A stretch of DNA of 18,615 bases from CAYVBN01 sp964538565 (GCA_964538565.1 CAZIGW010000029.1:1-18615), one strand, 5' to 3'; shown: positions 7,726 through 18,070, counted from the first letter of the stretch. The notes: generated by a model from the letters alone, not told the origin. Translations and numbers: made by a program.

Positions 7726-8148
7726 ATGACGTTCGAGGGCATCGACTACTGGGCGGTGTTTCTCGCCACCGTCGCGGGCGTCGTGATCGGCGCGCTCTGG
7801 TACCGGGCGTTCGCGAGCCCGTGGGCCGGGGCCACCGGCATCACGCCCGAGATGGCGAAGGACAAGGATGGCCGCTCGCCCTGGCCCTATGTGTGCGCGT
7901 TCATCGCCGAGCTCGTCATCGCGTGGGCGCTCGCCGGGCTGCTCGGCCATTTCGGACCCGGACAGGTCACGCTTCGCAACGGCGTGATCTCCGGCGCCTT
8001 CTGCTGGCTCGGGTTCGTCGTCACCACCAAGGCGGTCAACTACACGTTCACGCGGCGCGACGTGCGTCTCATTCTGATCGACAGCGGCTACTGGCTCGTC
8101 ACGCTGGTGGCGATGGGGGCGATCATCGGCGGCATGGGACTGAAGTAG
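7726..8148 (+). CDS. DUF1761 family membrane protein
   Basis: A 140-residue integral membrane protein with four likely transmembrane helices at about 8-26, 53-73, 84-101 and 118-138. The family is recognised from the opening pattern (short N-terminus, Y/W-A-V-F-L-A-T with GALWY just after the first helix) and from SGYWLV before the last helix. DUF1761 has no established function. ATG 7726 has a strong Shine-Dalgarno GGGGGAGG at 7715-7722; the frame is open further upstream, but that part overlaps the EVE gene and looks non-coding. It is convergent with dnaQ, with only 22 bases between the stops. The 98-base gap from the EVE gene and its own repeat structure suggest it may be regulated separately. 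Confidence 0.85.
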   Translation: MTFEGIDYWAVFLATVAGVVIGALWYRAFASPWAGATGITPEMAKDKDGRSPWPYVCAFIAELVIAWALAGLLGHFGPGQVTLRNGVISGAFCWLGFVVTTKAVNYTFTRRDVRLILIDSGYWLVTLVAMGAIIGGMGLK

Positions 8149-8170
8149 TCCCGGTGCGATCGGTCGGCCG

Positions 8171-8893
8171 TCAGCCGGCTCCCTCGGCGGTTTCGTTCGC
8201 GGGCGCGACGTAGTCGCGCCAGATTGCGTGCGCGCCGAGCGTCGCCACGAATGCCTCGTGCGCCATTCGATCGGCCTCGCTCAGGCGGTCGGGGAGGGGA
8301 CCGGGACGCACCTTGGGCAGACGGATCGACGTCTCGGTCTGTACCACGAGGGTCGTGCGCTCCACGAGACCGAGCTGCGCCTGGCGCGCCTCGATCAGTT
8401 CCAGGTAGACGTCCGCCAGCAGTTCGGCGTCGAGCAGCGCCCCGTGCTTGGTGCGGCGCGAATTGTCGATGCCGAACCGGCTGCAAAGATCGTCGAGGCG
8501 GTTCGAGCCCCCCGGATACTTGCGCCGGGCGAGCAGCAGCGTGTCGATCAGTCGCTCGCGGGCGACCGGCGGCCGGCCGACGCGCTCGAGCTCCGCGTTG
8601 ATGAAGCCGATGTCGAACGACGCGTTGTGGATCACGATCGGCGCATCGCCGATGAAGGCGAGCAGATCGTCGGCCACGTCCCCGAACAGCGGCTTGTCCT
8701 TGAGGAATTCCGCGGACAGCCCGTGCACCGCGAACGCCTCGGCCGGCATGTCGCGTTCGGGATTGAGGTAGCTGTGAAAGGTCGCCCCCGAGGGGATGCG
8801 ATTGATGAGCTCGATGCAGCCGATCTCGACCAGGCGATGACCTTGGTAGGGATCGAGTCCCGTCGTTTCCGTATCCAGCACAATCTCGCGCAT
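8171..8893 (-). CDS. dnaQ: DNA polymerase III epsilon subunit (3'-5' proofreading exonuclease)
   Basis: A 240-residue DEDDh-type exonuclease, the proofreading subunit that binds the replicative polymerase core. Active-site residues are visible: Asp7 and Glu9 in LDTETTG, Asp94 in NASFDIGF, and His150 and Asp155 in KHGALLDAELLADVY. A C-terminal extension (about 175-240) follows the exonuclease domain, where polymerase alpha binding is expected. The length is typical. It is last in the PPSR-maf-coaE-dnaQ run, 21 bases after coaE; no clear Shine-Dalgarno is seen, so coupling to coaE is likely. In many Rhizobiales secB follows dnaQ on the opposite strand; here the neighbour is instead the DUF1761 gene. 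Confidence 0.95.
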   Translation of the reverse strand: MREIVLDTETTGLDPYQGHRLVEIGCIELINRIPSGATFHSYLNPERDMPAEAFAVHGLSAEFLKDKPLFGDVADDLLAFIGDAPIVIHNASFDIGFINAELERVGRPPVARERLIDTLLLARRKYPGGSNRLDDLCSRFGIDNSRRTKHGALLDAELLADVYLELIEARQAQLGLVERTTLVVQTETSIRLPKVRPGPLPDRLSEADRMAHEAFVATLGAHAIWRDYVAPANETAEGAG

Positions 8894-8914
8894 CGCGTCG
8901 TTCCGGGGGAAAGC

Positions 8915-9514
8915 CTAGCTGCGCCGCGTCGACCGCTTGGCGACATCTTCGAGAATCGCACGGACCTGGGCGCGGGTGGAATCGAAATCCTGCGACGTAT
9001 CCACGACGAAATCGGCGCGCCGCCGCTTTTCGGCGTCGGGGATCTGCTGGGCGACGATCGCGGCGAACTTGGCTTCGTGCATGCCCGGCCGTTCGAGGAC
9101 GCGCCGGCGCTGTATCGCCTCGGGCGCGGACACGACCACGACGGCATCGACGCGATCGGCGGCTCCGGTCTCGAACAGCAGCGGCATGTCGAGGACCGCG
9201 ACCGGCGTGCCGCTTGCCTCGGCGTCGGCGAGAAACCTCGCCTCGGACCGCCTCACCATCGGGTGCACGATCGCCTCGAGCCGCGCCAGCGCCTGCGCAT
9301 CGCCGAGCACGCGTTCGCCGAGCTTGGCGCGATCGACCTTCCCATTCGCCGTCGTTCCGGGAAAGGCAGCCTCGATCGCCGGCACGGCTTCGCCTTCGTA
9401 GAGCCGGTGTACGGCGGCGTCCGCGTCGTGCACCGGGACGCCGGCCTCGGTGAAGAAGCGTGCGACGGTCGATTTCCCCATGCCGATCGATCCGGTCAGT
9501 CCGAGGACGAACAT
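8915..9514 (-). CDS. coaE: dephospho-CoA kinase
   Basis: A 199-residue P-loop kinase that phosphorylates the 3'-hydroxyl of the ribose of dephospho-CoA, the last step of coenzyme A synthesis. The opening FVLGLTGSIGMGKSTVA holds the Walker A (residues 8-16). VHDADAAVHRLY (about 28-39) is the conserved substrate-side motif, VLDMPLLFETG (about 108-118) is the family signature, and VSAPEAIQRRRVLERPG (about 128-144) forms the lid region. The length is normal. It lies 33 bases after the maf stop and 21 bases before dnaQ on the same strand. Confidence 0.96.
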   Translation of the reverse strand: MFVLGLTGSIGMGKSTVARFFTEAGVPVHDADAAVHRLYEGEAVPAIEAAFPGTTANGKVDRAKLGERVLGDAQALARLEAIVHPMVRRSEARFLADAEASGTPVAVLDMPLLFETGAADRVDAVVVVSAPEAIQRRRVLERPGMHEAKFAAIVAQQIPDAEKRRRADFVVDTSQDFDSTRAQVRAILEDVAKRSTRRS

Positions 9515-9547
9515 GGTGGCTGCTTGCGCCCGTTGTGCGACATCGGA

Positions 9548-10156
9548 TCAGGTGTCCAGGAAGCCTTCGCGCCGCAGGAATCCGAGCAGGGCGAGGAGCG
9601 GCAGTCCCAGAATGGTGAAGTGGTCGCCCTCGATCCGCTCGAACAGGTGCACACCTTCCTTCTCGAGCTGGTAGGCGCCGACGCTCTGCGTCGCCTCCAT
9701 CCCGATCGCGTCGAGATAGCGGTCGATGAAGCGGTCGGAAAGCGCCCGCATGGTCATGCGGGCGACGTCCACGTGGCTGAAGACCACCCGGCCGTCGCGG
9801 CCGACCGCAACCGCGGAATGGAGCTCGTGCGTGCGGCCGCTGAGCGCGCGCAACTGTTCGCGCGCCGCGTTTCGGTCCGTCGGCTTGGTGAAGCGCTTTC
9901 CGTTGAGCGTCAGCGTCTGGTCGGCCCCGACGACGAACCGATTGCCGATGCGCGCGGCAACGACTCGCGCCTTTTCGCGTGCGAGCAGAACGGCGGCGTC
10001 GCCGGCGTCGCCGGGCGCCGCGCGCGCCTCGATGGCCCGCTCGTCGATGTCGGCGGGGGCCAGCACCAGCGGAATGGCGGCGGCCTCGAGCATCGCGCGG
10101 CGCGCGAAGCTCTTCGACGCCAGCACCAGCGGATGAGGGGCGAGCCAGAGCGACAT
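9548..10156 (-). CDS. maf: Maf/YceF-type nucleotide pyrophosphatase
   Basis: A 202-residue Maf-superfamily protein, hydrolysing non-canonical or modified nucleoside triphosphates to monophosphates. Visible: LVLASKSFARRAML (about 10-23), the nucleotide-binding opening; FVVGADQTL (about 74-82) with the catalytic Asp near 79; LSGRTHELHSAV (about 104-115); and VGAYQLEKEGVHLFERIEGDHFTILGLPLL near the C-terminus (split by the usual loop). The exact substrate (dTTP/UTP-type or m7GTP-type) cannot be decided by eye. The ATG is two bases after the PPSR stop, so it is coupled; the frame is open much further upstream, but that overlaps PPSR. In many Rhizobiales aroE follows maf; here coaE follows instead. 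Confidence 0.92.
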   Translation of the reverse strand: MSLWLAPHPLVLASKSFARRAMLEAAAIPLVLAPADIDERAIEARAAPGDAGDAAVLLAREKARVVAARIGNRFVVGADQTLTLNGKRFTKPTDRNAAREQLRALSGRTHELHSAVAVGRDGRVVFSHVDVARMTMRALSDRFIDRYLDAIGMEATQSVGAYQLEKEGVHLFERIEGDHFTILGLPLLALLGFLRREGFLDT

Positions 10157-10158
10157 CG

Positions 10159-11001
10159 TCAGGACGCGGGATGCCGGCGCCGCTCTGCCAGCAACGTCAT
10201 GACCGCGGCGGCGGTCTCTTCGATCGAGCGGCGGGTGACGTCGATGCTCGGCCAATTTTTCGTGGTGCAGAGCCGTCGCGAAAACGCAACCTCCTCCGCC
10301 ACGGCCTGGCGATCGATGTACTGATCGTCGTCGCGGTGCGCCTTGAGACCGAGAAGGCGGTTCTGCCGGATCTGCACGATCCGCTCCGGGCTCGCATAGA
10401 GCCCGACCACGAGCGGCTGCTGCAGCCGCTCCACCTGCGGCGGCAGCGGGATGCCTGGCACGAGCGGAATGTTCGCGGTCTTGACGCCTCGGTTGGCGAG
10501 ATAGATCGACGTCGGCGTCTTCGACGTGCGCGAAATGCCGACGAGAACGACCTCGGCCTGTTCGAGGTCGTCGGCGTGCTGACCGTCGTCGTGCAGCATC
10601 GTGTAGTTGAGCGCGTCGATGCGCTTGAAATAATCTGCGTTCAGCATGTGCTGGGCGCCGACGCGGTGCGTGGATTCGGAACCGAGATACGATTGGAACA
10701 GGCGCAGGACCGGCCCGAGAATCGACAGGCACGGCAAGCCGAGCTCGCGACACTTGTCCTCGAGGCGTCGGATCAGATCCTGATCGAGCAGCGTGTAGAG
10801 GACGACGCCGGGCGCCTCCTCGATCTCGTTCAGCACGCGATCGAGCTGTTTGTTGGTGCGCACGAGCGGATAGATGTGCTCGACCGGCGACACGCTGACG
10901 TATTGCGCGGCCGCGGCGCGCGAAACGGTGATGAGCGTCTCGCCGGTCGAGTCCGACACGAGATGCAGATGGAAGAAGCTTGCCGCGGGTTTCGACACCA
11001 T
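10159..11001 (-). CDS. pyruvate phosphate dikinase / PEP synthase regulatory protein (PPSR, DUF299)
   Basis: A 280-residue bifunctional serine/threonine kinase and pyrophosphorylase family protein that controls PEP synthase or pyruvate phosphate dikinase. Visible: the opening HLHLVSDSTGETL (about 11-23), DYFKRIDALNYTMLHDDG (about 123-140), the P-loop GISRTSKTPTS at about 155-165, which is diagnostic of the family, and FFxxRLC-type sequence AFSRRLCTTKNWPSIDVTRR split near the C-terminus. The length is typical. It is the first gene of the leftward run and divergent from hemE across the origin candidate. In Caulobacter and Rickettsia the homologue of this gene and hemE flank the chromosomal origin. 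Whether the partner enzyme is PpsA or PpdK cannot be told from the window. Confidence 0.94.
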   Translation of the reverse strand: MVSKPAASFFHLHLVSDSTGETLITVSRAAAAQYVSVSPVEHIYPLVRTNKQLDRVLNEIEEAPGVVLYTLLDQDLIRRLEDKCRELGLPCLSILGPVLRLFQSYLGSESTHRVGAQHMLNADYFKRIDALNYTMLHDDGQHADDLEQAEVVLVGISRTSKTPTSIYLANRGVKTANIPLVPGIPLPPQVERLQQPLVVGLYASPERIVQIRQNRLLGLKAHRDDDQYIDRQAVAEEVAFSRRLCTTKNWPSIDVTRRSIEETAAAVMTLLAERRRHPAS

Positions 11002-11155
11002 CGCCTTGCGTTCGGCTCAGGATTTCAACAGGGCTGTGGACAGAGGGGGAGAAGGCCATGCTCCGGCGGGCGAGGCAAGCCCGGGTCAGGGCTTCGCGGA
11101 GGTATCGTCCACATGCCCACAGCTGGGGGACGTTCGGCGAGGGTCCCGCCGCGTG

Positions 11156-11164
11156 TGTGAGTAA
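11156..11164 (-). promoter_or_regulatory. DnaA box candidate
   Basis: On the minus strand TTACTCACA matches the DnaA consensus TTATNCACA at all but the fourth position. It is the best match in the PPSR/hemE gap and lies about 30 bases from the AT-rich tract, a workable distance for origin opening. Confidence 0.45.
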
Positions 11165-11191
11165 ATGGGCACAGGCGGCGCGAAGTTCGTC

Positions 11192-11231
11192 CAATGATTA
11201 TGCAAGCATCTGAAATAACTTACGTTTTTAG
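11192..11231. other. AT-rich tract, candidate DNA unwinding element
   Basis: About 70% A+T by hand count in a window that is otherwise about two-thirds G+C, containing AATAACTTACGTTTTTA. It is flanked by the DnaA-like boxes on one side and the TGTGGA words at 11242 and 11250 on the other. Confidence 0.45.
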
Positions 11232-11311
11232 ACGGTCCTGGTGTGGAATTGTGGACGGCGCGACGCGCGCCCGGGGGACGCCCTGTGGACCGGCTGTGGG
11301 CTCACAGTTAT

Positions 11312-11356
11312 GAGTCCAATCAACGGCGCAAGAATCTCAACAATGCTTAGAGATTC
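11312..11356. promoter_or_regulatory. cluster of three GANTC (CcrM-type) sites
   Basis: GAGTC (11312-11316), GAATC (11332-11336) and GATTC (11352-11356) occur at exactly 20-base intervals just upstream of the hemE start. GANTC is the recognition sequence of the cell-cycle methyltransferase CcrM of alphaproteobacteria. The spacing and location suggest a methylation-sensitive element of the origin or of the hemE promoter. Confidence 0.5.
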
Positions 11357-11368
11357 CTTATTCGTGAG

Positions 11369-12418
11369 ATGGGACCCCCCATGCGTTACGGGCTCGGCAA
11401 GCCTGTTCTCGACGTGCTCAAAGGCATACGCCAGGCCCGGCCTCCGGTTTGGATGATGCGTCAGGCCGGACGCTATCTTCCGGAGTATCGCGAGCTTCGC
11501 TCCCGGGCCGGCAGCTTTCTCGAGCTGTGCTTCACCCCGAAGCTCGCGGCCGAGGTCACGCTGCAACCGGTGCGGCGATTTGGCTTCGACGCCGCGATCC
11601 TGTTTTCCGACATCCTGGTCGTGCCGCATGCGCTCGGGCAGACCGTTGCCTTCGAGGCGGGCGAAGGTCCGCGCCTGTCGCCGCCGCTCGATCCCGCGGC
11701 GATCGCGCGATTGCGTGAGACGCTCGATCTCGGAAGACTCGAGCCGGTGTTCGACACGATAGGGCTCGTGCGCGAGAGCCTGCCGGACGGCGTGACCTTG
11801 CTCGGCTTCTGCGGCGCGCCGTGGACGGTCGCGACCTACATGGTGGCCGGCGAAGGCACGCCCGACCAGGGGCCGGCGCGCTTGCTGGCCTATCGGGATC
11901 CCGCCGCGTTCGCGGCTCTCATCGATCGCCTGGTGGAGGCGTCCGTCGGATACCTGACCGGGCAGTTCGCCGCGGGGGCGGACGCGGTGCAGATCTTCGA
12001 CACCTGGGCCGGGGTCCTGTCACCGGAGGAGTTCGAGCGGTGGTGCATCGAGCCGACGCGCCGCGTCATCGAGGGCGTGCGCGCGCAGCGTGCGGATGCG
12101 CGGATCATTGCCTTTCCGCGCGGCGCCGGCACCGGACTGTTGCGATACGTCGAACGCGTGCCGGCCGATGCGATCGGACTCGACTGGACGATCGATCGCG
12201 TTCTTGCGCGCGACCGCGTGCAGAGCCGGCGCGCGGTGCAGGGAAATCTCGATCCGCTCGTGCTGCTCGCCGGCGGCGAAGCGCTCGATCGCGCGGTCGA
12301 GGCGGTGCTCGAGGCCTTTGCGGCGGGTCCGTTCATCTTCAATCTCGGTCATGGCATTCTGCCGGAGACGCCGCTCGCGCATGTCGAGCGCATGCTGGCG
12401 CGTGTGCGTCGGACGTAG
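11369..12418 (+). CDS. hemE: uroporphyrinogen decarboxylase
   Basis: A 349-residue cytosolic enzyme that removes four carboxyl groups from uroporphyrinogen III to give coproporphyrinogen III. Visible: PPVWMMRQAGRYLPEYR (about 25-41), the family signature with the substrate-binding arginines; LFSDILVVPHALG (about 78-90) with the catalytic Asp near 81; GFCGAPWTVATYMVAG (about 145-160), the second signature; and FNLGHGILPETP near the C-terminus. The length is normal. Two starts are possible: ATG 11369, used here, and ATG 11381 four codons later, which opens MRYG and has a GGGA upstream; neither has a strong Shine-Dalgarno. It is the first gene rightward from the origin candidate; hemJ follows after 86 bases. 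Confidence 0.96.
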   Translation: MGPPMRYGLGKPVLDVLKGIRQARPPVWMMRQAGRYLPEYRELRSRAGSFLELCFTPKLAAEVTLQPVRRFGFDAAILFSDILVVPHALGQTVAFEAGEGPRLSPPLDPAAIARLRETLDLGRLEPVFDTIGLVRESLPDGVTLLGFCGAPWTVATYMVAGEGTPDQGPARLLAYRDPAAFAALIDRLVEASVGYLTGQFAAGADAVQIFDTWAGVLSPEEFERWCIEPTRRVIEGVRAQRADARIIAFPRGAGTGLLRYVERVPADAIGLDWTIDRVLARDRVQSRRAVQGNLDPLVLLAGGEALDRAVEAVLEAFAAGPFIFNLGHGILPETPLAHVERMLARVRRT

Positions 12419-12492
12419 AGGCGGGCCTTGGCAGCTGTCGCCGCGCATTGTCGGCGAAGGTCGCAAAGGCTTCGGAGATCGTGCCGCAGTCG

Positions 12493-12500
12493 AAGGAGGT
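12493..12500 (+). promoter_or_regulatory. strong ribosome binding site fixing the hemJ start
   Basis: AAGGAGGT is a full anti-16S match, placed four bases before the GTG at 12505. It decides for this GTG over the much longer upstream reading frame, which overlaps hemE. Confidence 0.75.
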
Positions 12501-12504
12501 CGAA

Positions 12505-12927
12505 GTGTACGAGTGGATCAAGGCATTTCACGTCATCGCGGTGATCGCCTGGATGGCGGGAATGTTCTATCTGCCGCGTCTCTTCGTCTATCACTGCAAG
12601 GCCGAACCGGGTTCGCAGCAGTCGGAGACCTTCAAGGTGATGGAGCGCCGGCTGCTCAAGGTCATCATCAATCCGGCGATGATCGCTGCTTGGTTGCTGG
12701 GCCTGTGGCTCGCCTGGTCGGGCGGCTGGTACCGCAGCGGCTGGCTGCAATCGAAGGTTGTGCTGGTATTGGTGATGTCCGGTGTGCACGGCCTGTTCGT
12801 GCGCTGGGTCAAGGATTTTGCCGCCGACCGCAACCGGCATTCGGAAACTTTTTACCGTGTCATCAACGAGGTTCCAACGCTGCTGATGATCGCCATCGTG
12901 ATCCTGGTGGTGGTCAAGCCGTTCTGA
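12505..12927 (+). CDS. hemJ: protoporphyrinogen IX oxidase HemJ
   Basis: A 140-residue integral membrane enzyme (UPF0093/HemJ family) that oxidises protoporphyrinogen IX to protoporphyrin IX, the form of this step used by most alphaproteobacteria. Visible: four hydrophobic helices at about 6-24, 53-71, 82-99 and 122-138; the opening YEWIKAFHVIAVIAWMAGMFYLPRLFVYH, split here by position as His9 (proposed haem ligand) and His30; ERRLLKVIINPAM (about 47-59); and WLQSKVVLVL (about 80-89). The start is GTG behind AAGGAGGT. It follows hemE and precedes rho, the usual alphaproteobacterial order. The last residues VVKPF end just inside the membrane. Confidence 0.93.
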   Translation: MYEWIKAFHVIAVIAWMAGMFYLPRLFVYHCKAEPGSQQSETFKVMERRLLKVIINPAMIAAWLLGLWLAWSGGWYRSGWLQSKVVLVLVMSGVHGLFVRWVKDFAADRNRHSETFYRVINEVPTLLMIAIVILVVVKPF

Positions 12928-13168
12928 TCCGGCAAAATCTTGGAGGCCGCGGCCGGCGGGGCTCTTGCGTCGGTAGCGGTCTTTTCATATGTTGTGCGTA
13001 TCTCCCCGAACGCAGGCAGATGCATTGGAGTTACCGGTCCGAGTGGGGGACCGGCCAGGCATCGGGCCCGACGGCACCGTGCCTCGCCTCAGACCTGCGA
13101 CCCCTTTCCTCCCCCTTTTCGACCGGCCCCTCCCTCGCTTTGCCGGTCCGGTTCACAGGACTACCCGC
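12928..13168 (+). promoter_or_regulatory. rho leader with hairpin and C-rich rut-like stretch
   Basis: The 241 bases between hemJ and rho hold a perfect hairpin, CCGGTCC (13034-13040) with GGACCGG (13048-13054) and a seven-base loop, followed by a C-rich, G-poor stretch. In 13081-13140 a hand count gives 32 C and 9 G out of 60, with 13101-13120 made only of pyrimidines. Such C>G regions are what Rho binds. In E. coli rho is autoregulated by attenuation in its leader, so autoregulation here is a fair inference. A reading frame continuous with rho opens at 12989, but its 60 residues are low-complexity and not family-like. Confidence 0.45.
12965..12993 (+). promoter_or_regulatory. candidate rho promoter
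   Basis: TTGCGT (12965-12970) and TATGTT (12988-12993) are 17 bases apart, matching sigma-70 at three and four of six positions. If used, transcription would begin around 13000 and include the hairpin and the C-rich leader. rho might also be read through from hemE-hemJ. Confidence 0.25.
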
Positions 13169-14434
<1,266 letters not shown>

Positions 14435-14471
14435 CGACGGCCCGGGACATCGGCCGGCGAGGGCCGCGCGC

Positions 14472-16511
<2,040 letters not shown>

Positions 16512-16711
16512 GAGGGGCTCCGTGAGCGATGTGCCGCGCTGACCCATCCGCGTGCCGACGTGGATTGGCGAAATGATGACGCGGCCGGTATCAGGTCAAC
16601 GCGCGGGCGCATCTTTCGGTCCTGAAAGCGATCCGCGGCGCGCGGGAATCGACTCGGGTGCCCGGATCCGTCATTGAAGACCGGGCGCCGCGCGGCGAAG
16701 CTTACGGCCGA

Positions 16712-18070
16712 ATGTCACAGCAAAACGACACCATTTTCGCCTTGTCCTCAGGCCATCCGCCGGCGGCGATCGCAGTCGTCCGGGTGTCGGGACCGCGCGC
16801 GCGCGACGCGCTGACCGCCCTGGTGGGCCGCGTGCCGGAAGCGCGCCGTGCCTCCTTCGCGCGCGCTCGCGATCCGCAGTCGGGCGAAGTCATCGATGAG
16901 GGACTCGTGCTGTGGTTTCCGGCGCCGCGAACCGAGACCGGCGAGGACATGGTCGAGTTTCAGATGCACGGCAGCCGGGCGGTGCTGTCTGCGATCTTCG
17001 CCGTCCTGGCGGGACTGCCGGGCTTTCGACCGGCGGAGGCCGGAGAATTCACGCGGCGCGCATTCGAGAACGGACGCATGGACCTGACGCGGGTGGAGGG
17101 GCTCGCGGATCTGATCTTCGCCGATACGCAAGCGCAGCGGCGCCAGGCCATGCGGCAGCTGCAGGGTCTGCTCGGCGATCGCGCCGAAGGATGGCGGCAG
17201 CGGCTGGTCGACGCCTTGGCGCTGGTCGAGGCGCAAATCGACTTTCCTGACGAATGCGATGTTCCGCAGGACCTGCTTGGTCCGGCGCTCGCGACGGCGC
17301 GCGCGCTACGCGAGGAGATGCGGGCGGTTCTCGCCGACGAGCGGCGCGGCGAACGCGTGCGCGATGGGCTCGTGGTGGCGATCGCGGGTCCGCCCAACGC
17401 CGGCAAGTCGAGCCTGCTCAACCGGCTCGCGCGGCGCAGCGCCGCGATCGTGTCGCCGTTTGCCGGGACGACCCGCGACGTGATCGAGGTGCATCTCGAT
17501 CTCGCGGGTTATCCGGTGACCTTGGTCGACACCGCGGGCCTGCGGCCGAGCGAGGATCCGGTGGAGCAGGAGGGCATCCGGCGCACGCGTGAGCGGGCGG
17601 CTGCGGCCGATCTCGTGCTCTGGGTGGCGGCGCCAGGCGAGATAGTTGCGGCCAAGGTTAACAAAGAGTTTCCAACCACGAAGACCTGGATTATACAGAA
17701 CAAGAGCGATCTACTTGCAGACGCCAAAGAAGAAGAATCAAACGTCTGTACGACTGAATATCGTTCTTTCTTGGTTTCAGCGTTGACGGGCAGCGGAATC
17801 GAGGAACTGGTCACGGCGCTCGCCGATCACGCCCAGGCATTTCTCGGCTCGACCGAACCGGCGCTGGCGACACGCGAACGACACCGGAGGCACTTGGAAG
17901 AAACCGTCGCGGCTCTTTCCCGTGCGCTTCACGAGGACACCGCAGGTCGCGAGGACGTGGTTGCCGAGGAATTGAGACTGGCGGCGCGATCCCTGGGACG
18001 GCTGACCGGACGCGTCGACGTGGAGGACGTGCTCGACGTGATCTTTCGCGATTTCTGCATCGGCAAGTAG
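16712..18070 (+). CDS. mnmE: tRNA modification GTPase MnmE (TrmE)
   Basis: A 452-residue GTPase that works with MnmG to place the (carboxymethyl)aminomethyl group on C5 of wobble U34. Domains: N-terminal folate-binding domain with DTIFALSSG (6-14) and AGEFTRRAFENGRMDL (about 110-125), the helical domain, and the inserted G domain with G1 GPPNAGKS (226-233), G2 AGTTRD (251-256), G3 DTAG (273-276), G4 NKSD (330-333) and G5 SAL (356-358). The C-terminus is the canonical FCIGK with the catalytic Cys449. ATG 16712 fits the family; the frame is open upstream to 16658 but those residues are not conserved. Codons for about residues 310-353 are strikingly AT-rich compared with the rest. mnmG follows after 127 bases that hold parS. 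Confidence 0.96.
   Translation: MSQQNDTIFALSSGHPPAAIAVVRVSGPRARDALTALVGRVPEARRASFARARDPQSGEVIDEGLVLWFPAPRTETGEDMVEFQMHGSRAVLSAIFAVLAGLPGFRPAEAGEFTRRAFENGRMDLTRVEGLADLIFADTQAQRRQAMRQLQGLLGDRAEGWRQRLVDALALVEAQIDFPDECDVPQDLLGPALATARALREEMRAVLADERRGERVRDGLVVAIAGPPNAGKSSLLNRLARRSAAIVSPFAGTTRDVIEVHLDLAGYPVTLVDTAGLRPSEDPVEQEGIRRTRERAAAADLVLWVAAPGEIVAAKVNKEFPTTKTWIIQNKSDLLADAKEEESNVCTTEYRSFLVSALTGSGIEELVTALADHAQAFLGSTEPALATRERHRRHLEETVAALSRALHEDTAGREDVVAEELRLAARSLGRLTGRVDVEDVLDVIFRDFCIGK
17641..17770 (+). other. low-GC patch inside the mnmE G domain
   Basis: A hand count gives 26 G/C in each of the two 60-base blocks 17641-17700 and 17701-17760, about 43%, against roughly two-thirds G+C in the rest of the gene. 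It includes uncommon words such as GTTAAC and GGATTATACAG. The frame stays open and the G4 motif NKSD is encoded here, so the gene looks intact. The borders are sharp, consistent with a recombined segment or a relaxed loop region. Confidence 0.7.

Larger units (their letters stand above)
11002..11368. other. candidate chromosomal replication origin (oriC)
   Basis: This 367-base gap between divergent PPSR and hemE is the position of the experimentally known origin in Caulobacter and of proposed origins in other alphaproteobacteria. Directly visible: five copies of TGTGGA/TCCACA (starting 11035, 11108, 11242, 11250, 11284); a DnaA-like box TTACTCACA on the minus strand at 11156-11164 (eight of nine to TTATNCACA) and TTATGCAAG at 11198-11206 (seven of nine); an AT-rich tract at 11192-11231; and three GANTC sites at 11312-11356. 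Most boxes are degenerate (six or seven of nine). No gene is credible here. The region must also hold the promoters of both flanking genes. Genes on both sides run away from it, as expected at an origin. Confidence 0.65.

Noticed and set aside
8228..10324. 698-codon plus-strand frame opposite dnaQ, coaE and maf
   Set aside because: The opposite strand encodes three enzymes with intact catalytic motifs; the antisense product shows none.
10157..11194. Long N-terminal extension of maf through PPSR
   Set aside because: The frame stays open by chance across PPSR; the Maf family begins at the ATG two bases after the PPSR stop.
12438..12457. Hairpin TCGCCG/CGGCGA between hemE and hemJ as a terminator
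   Set aside because: A six-base stem with an eight-base loop and no T run; hemE and hemJ are more likely co-transcribed.
12989..13168. 60-residue N-terminal extension of rho, or a separate leader peptide
   Set aside because: It is in frame with rho but Pro/Arg-rich and unlike any Rho N-terminus, lacks a ribosome binding site, and its ATG falls within the -10 candidate; family length and start fit ATG 13169.
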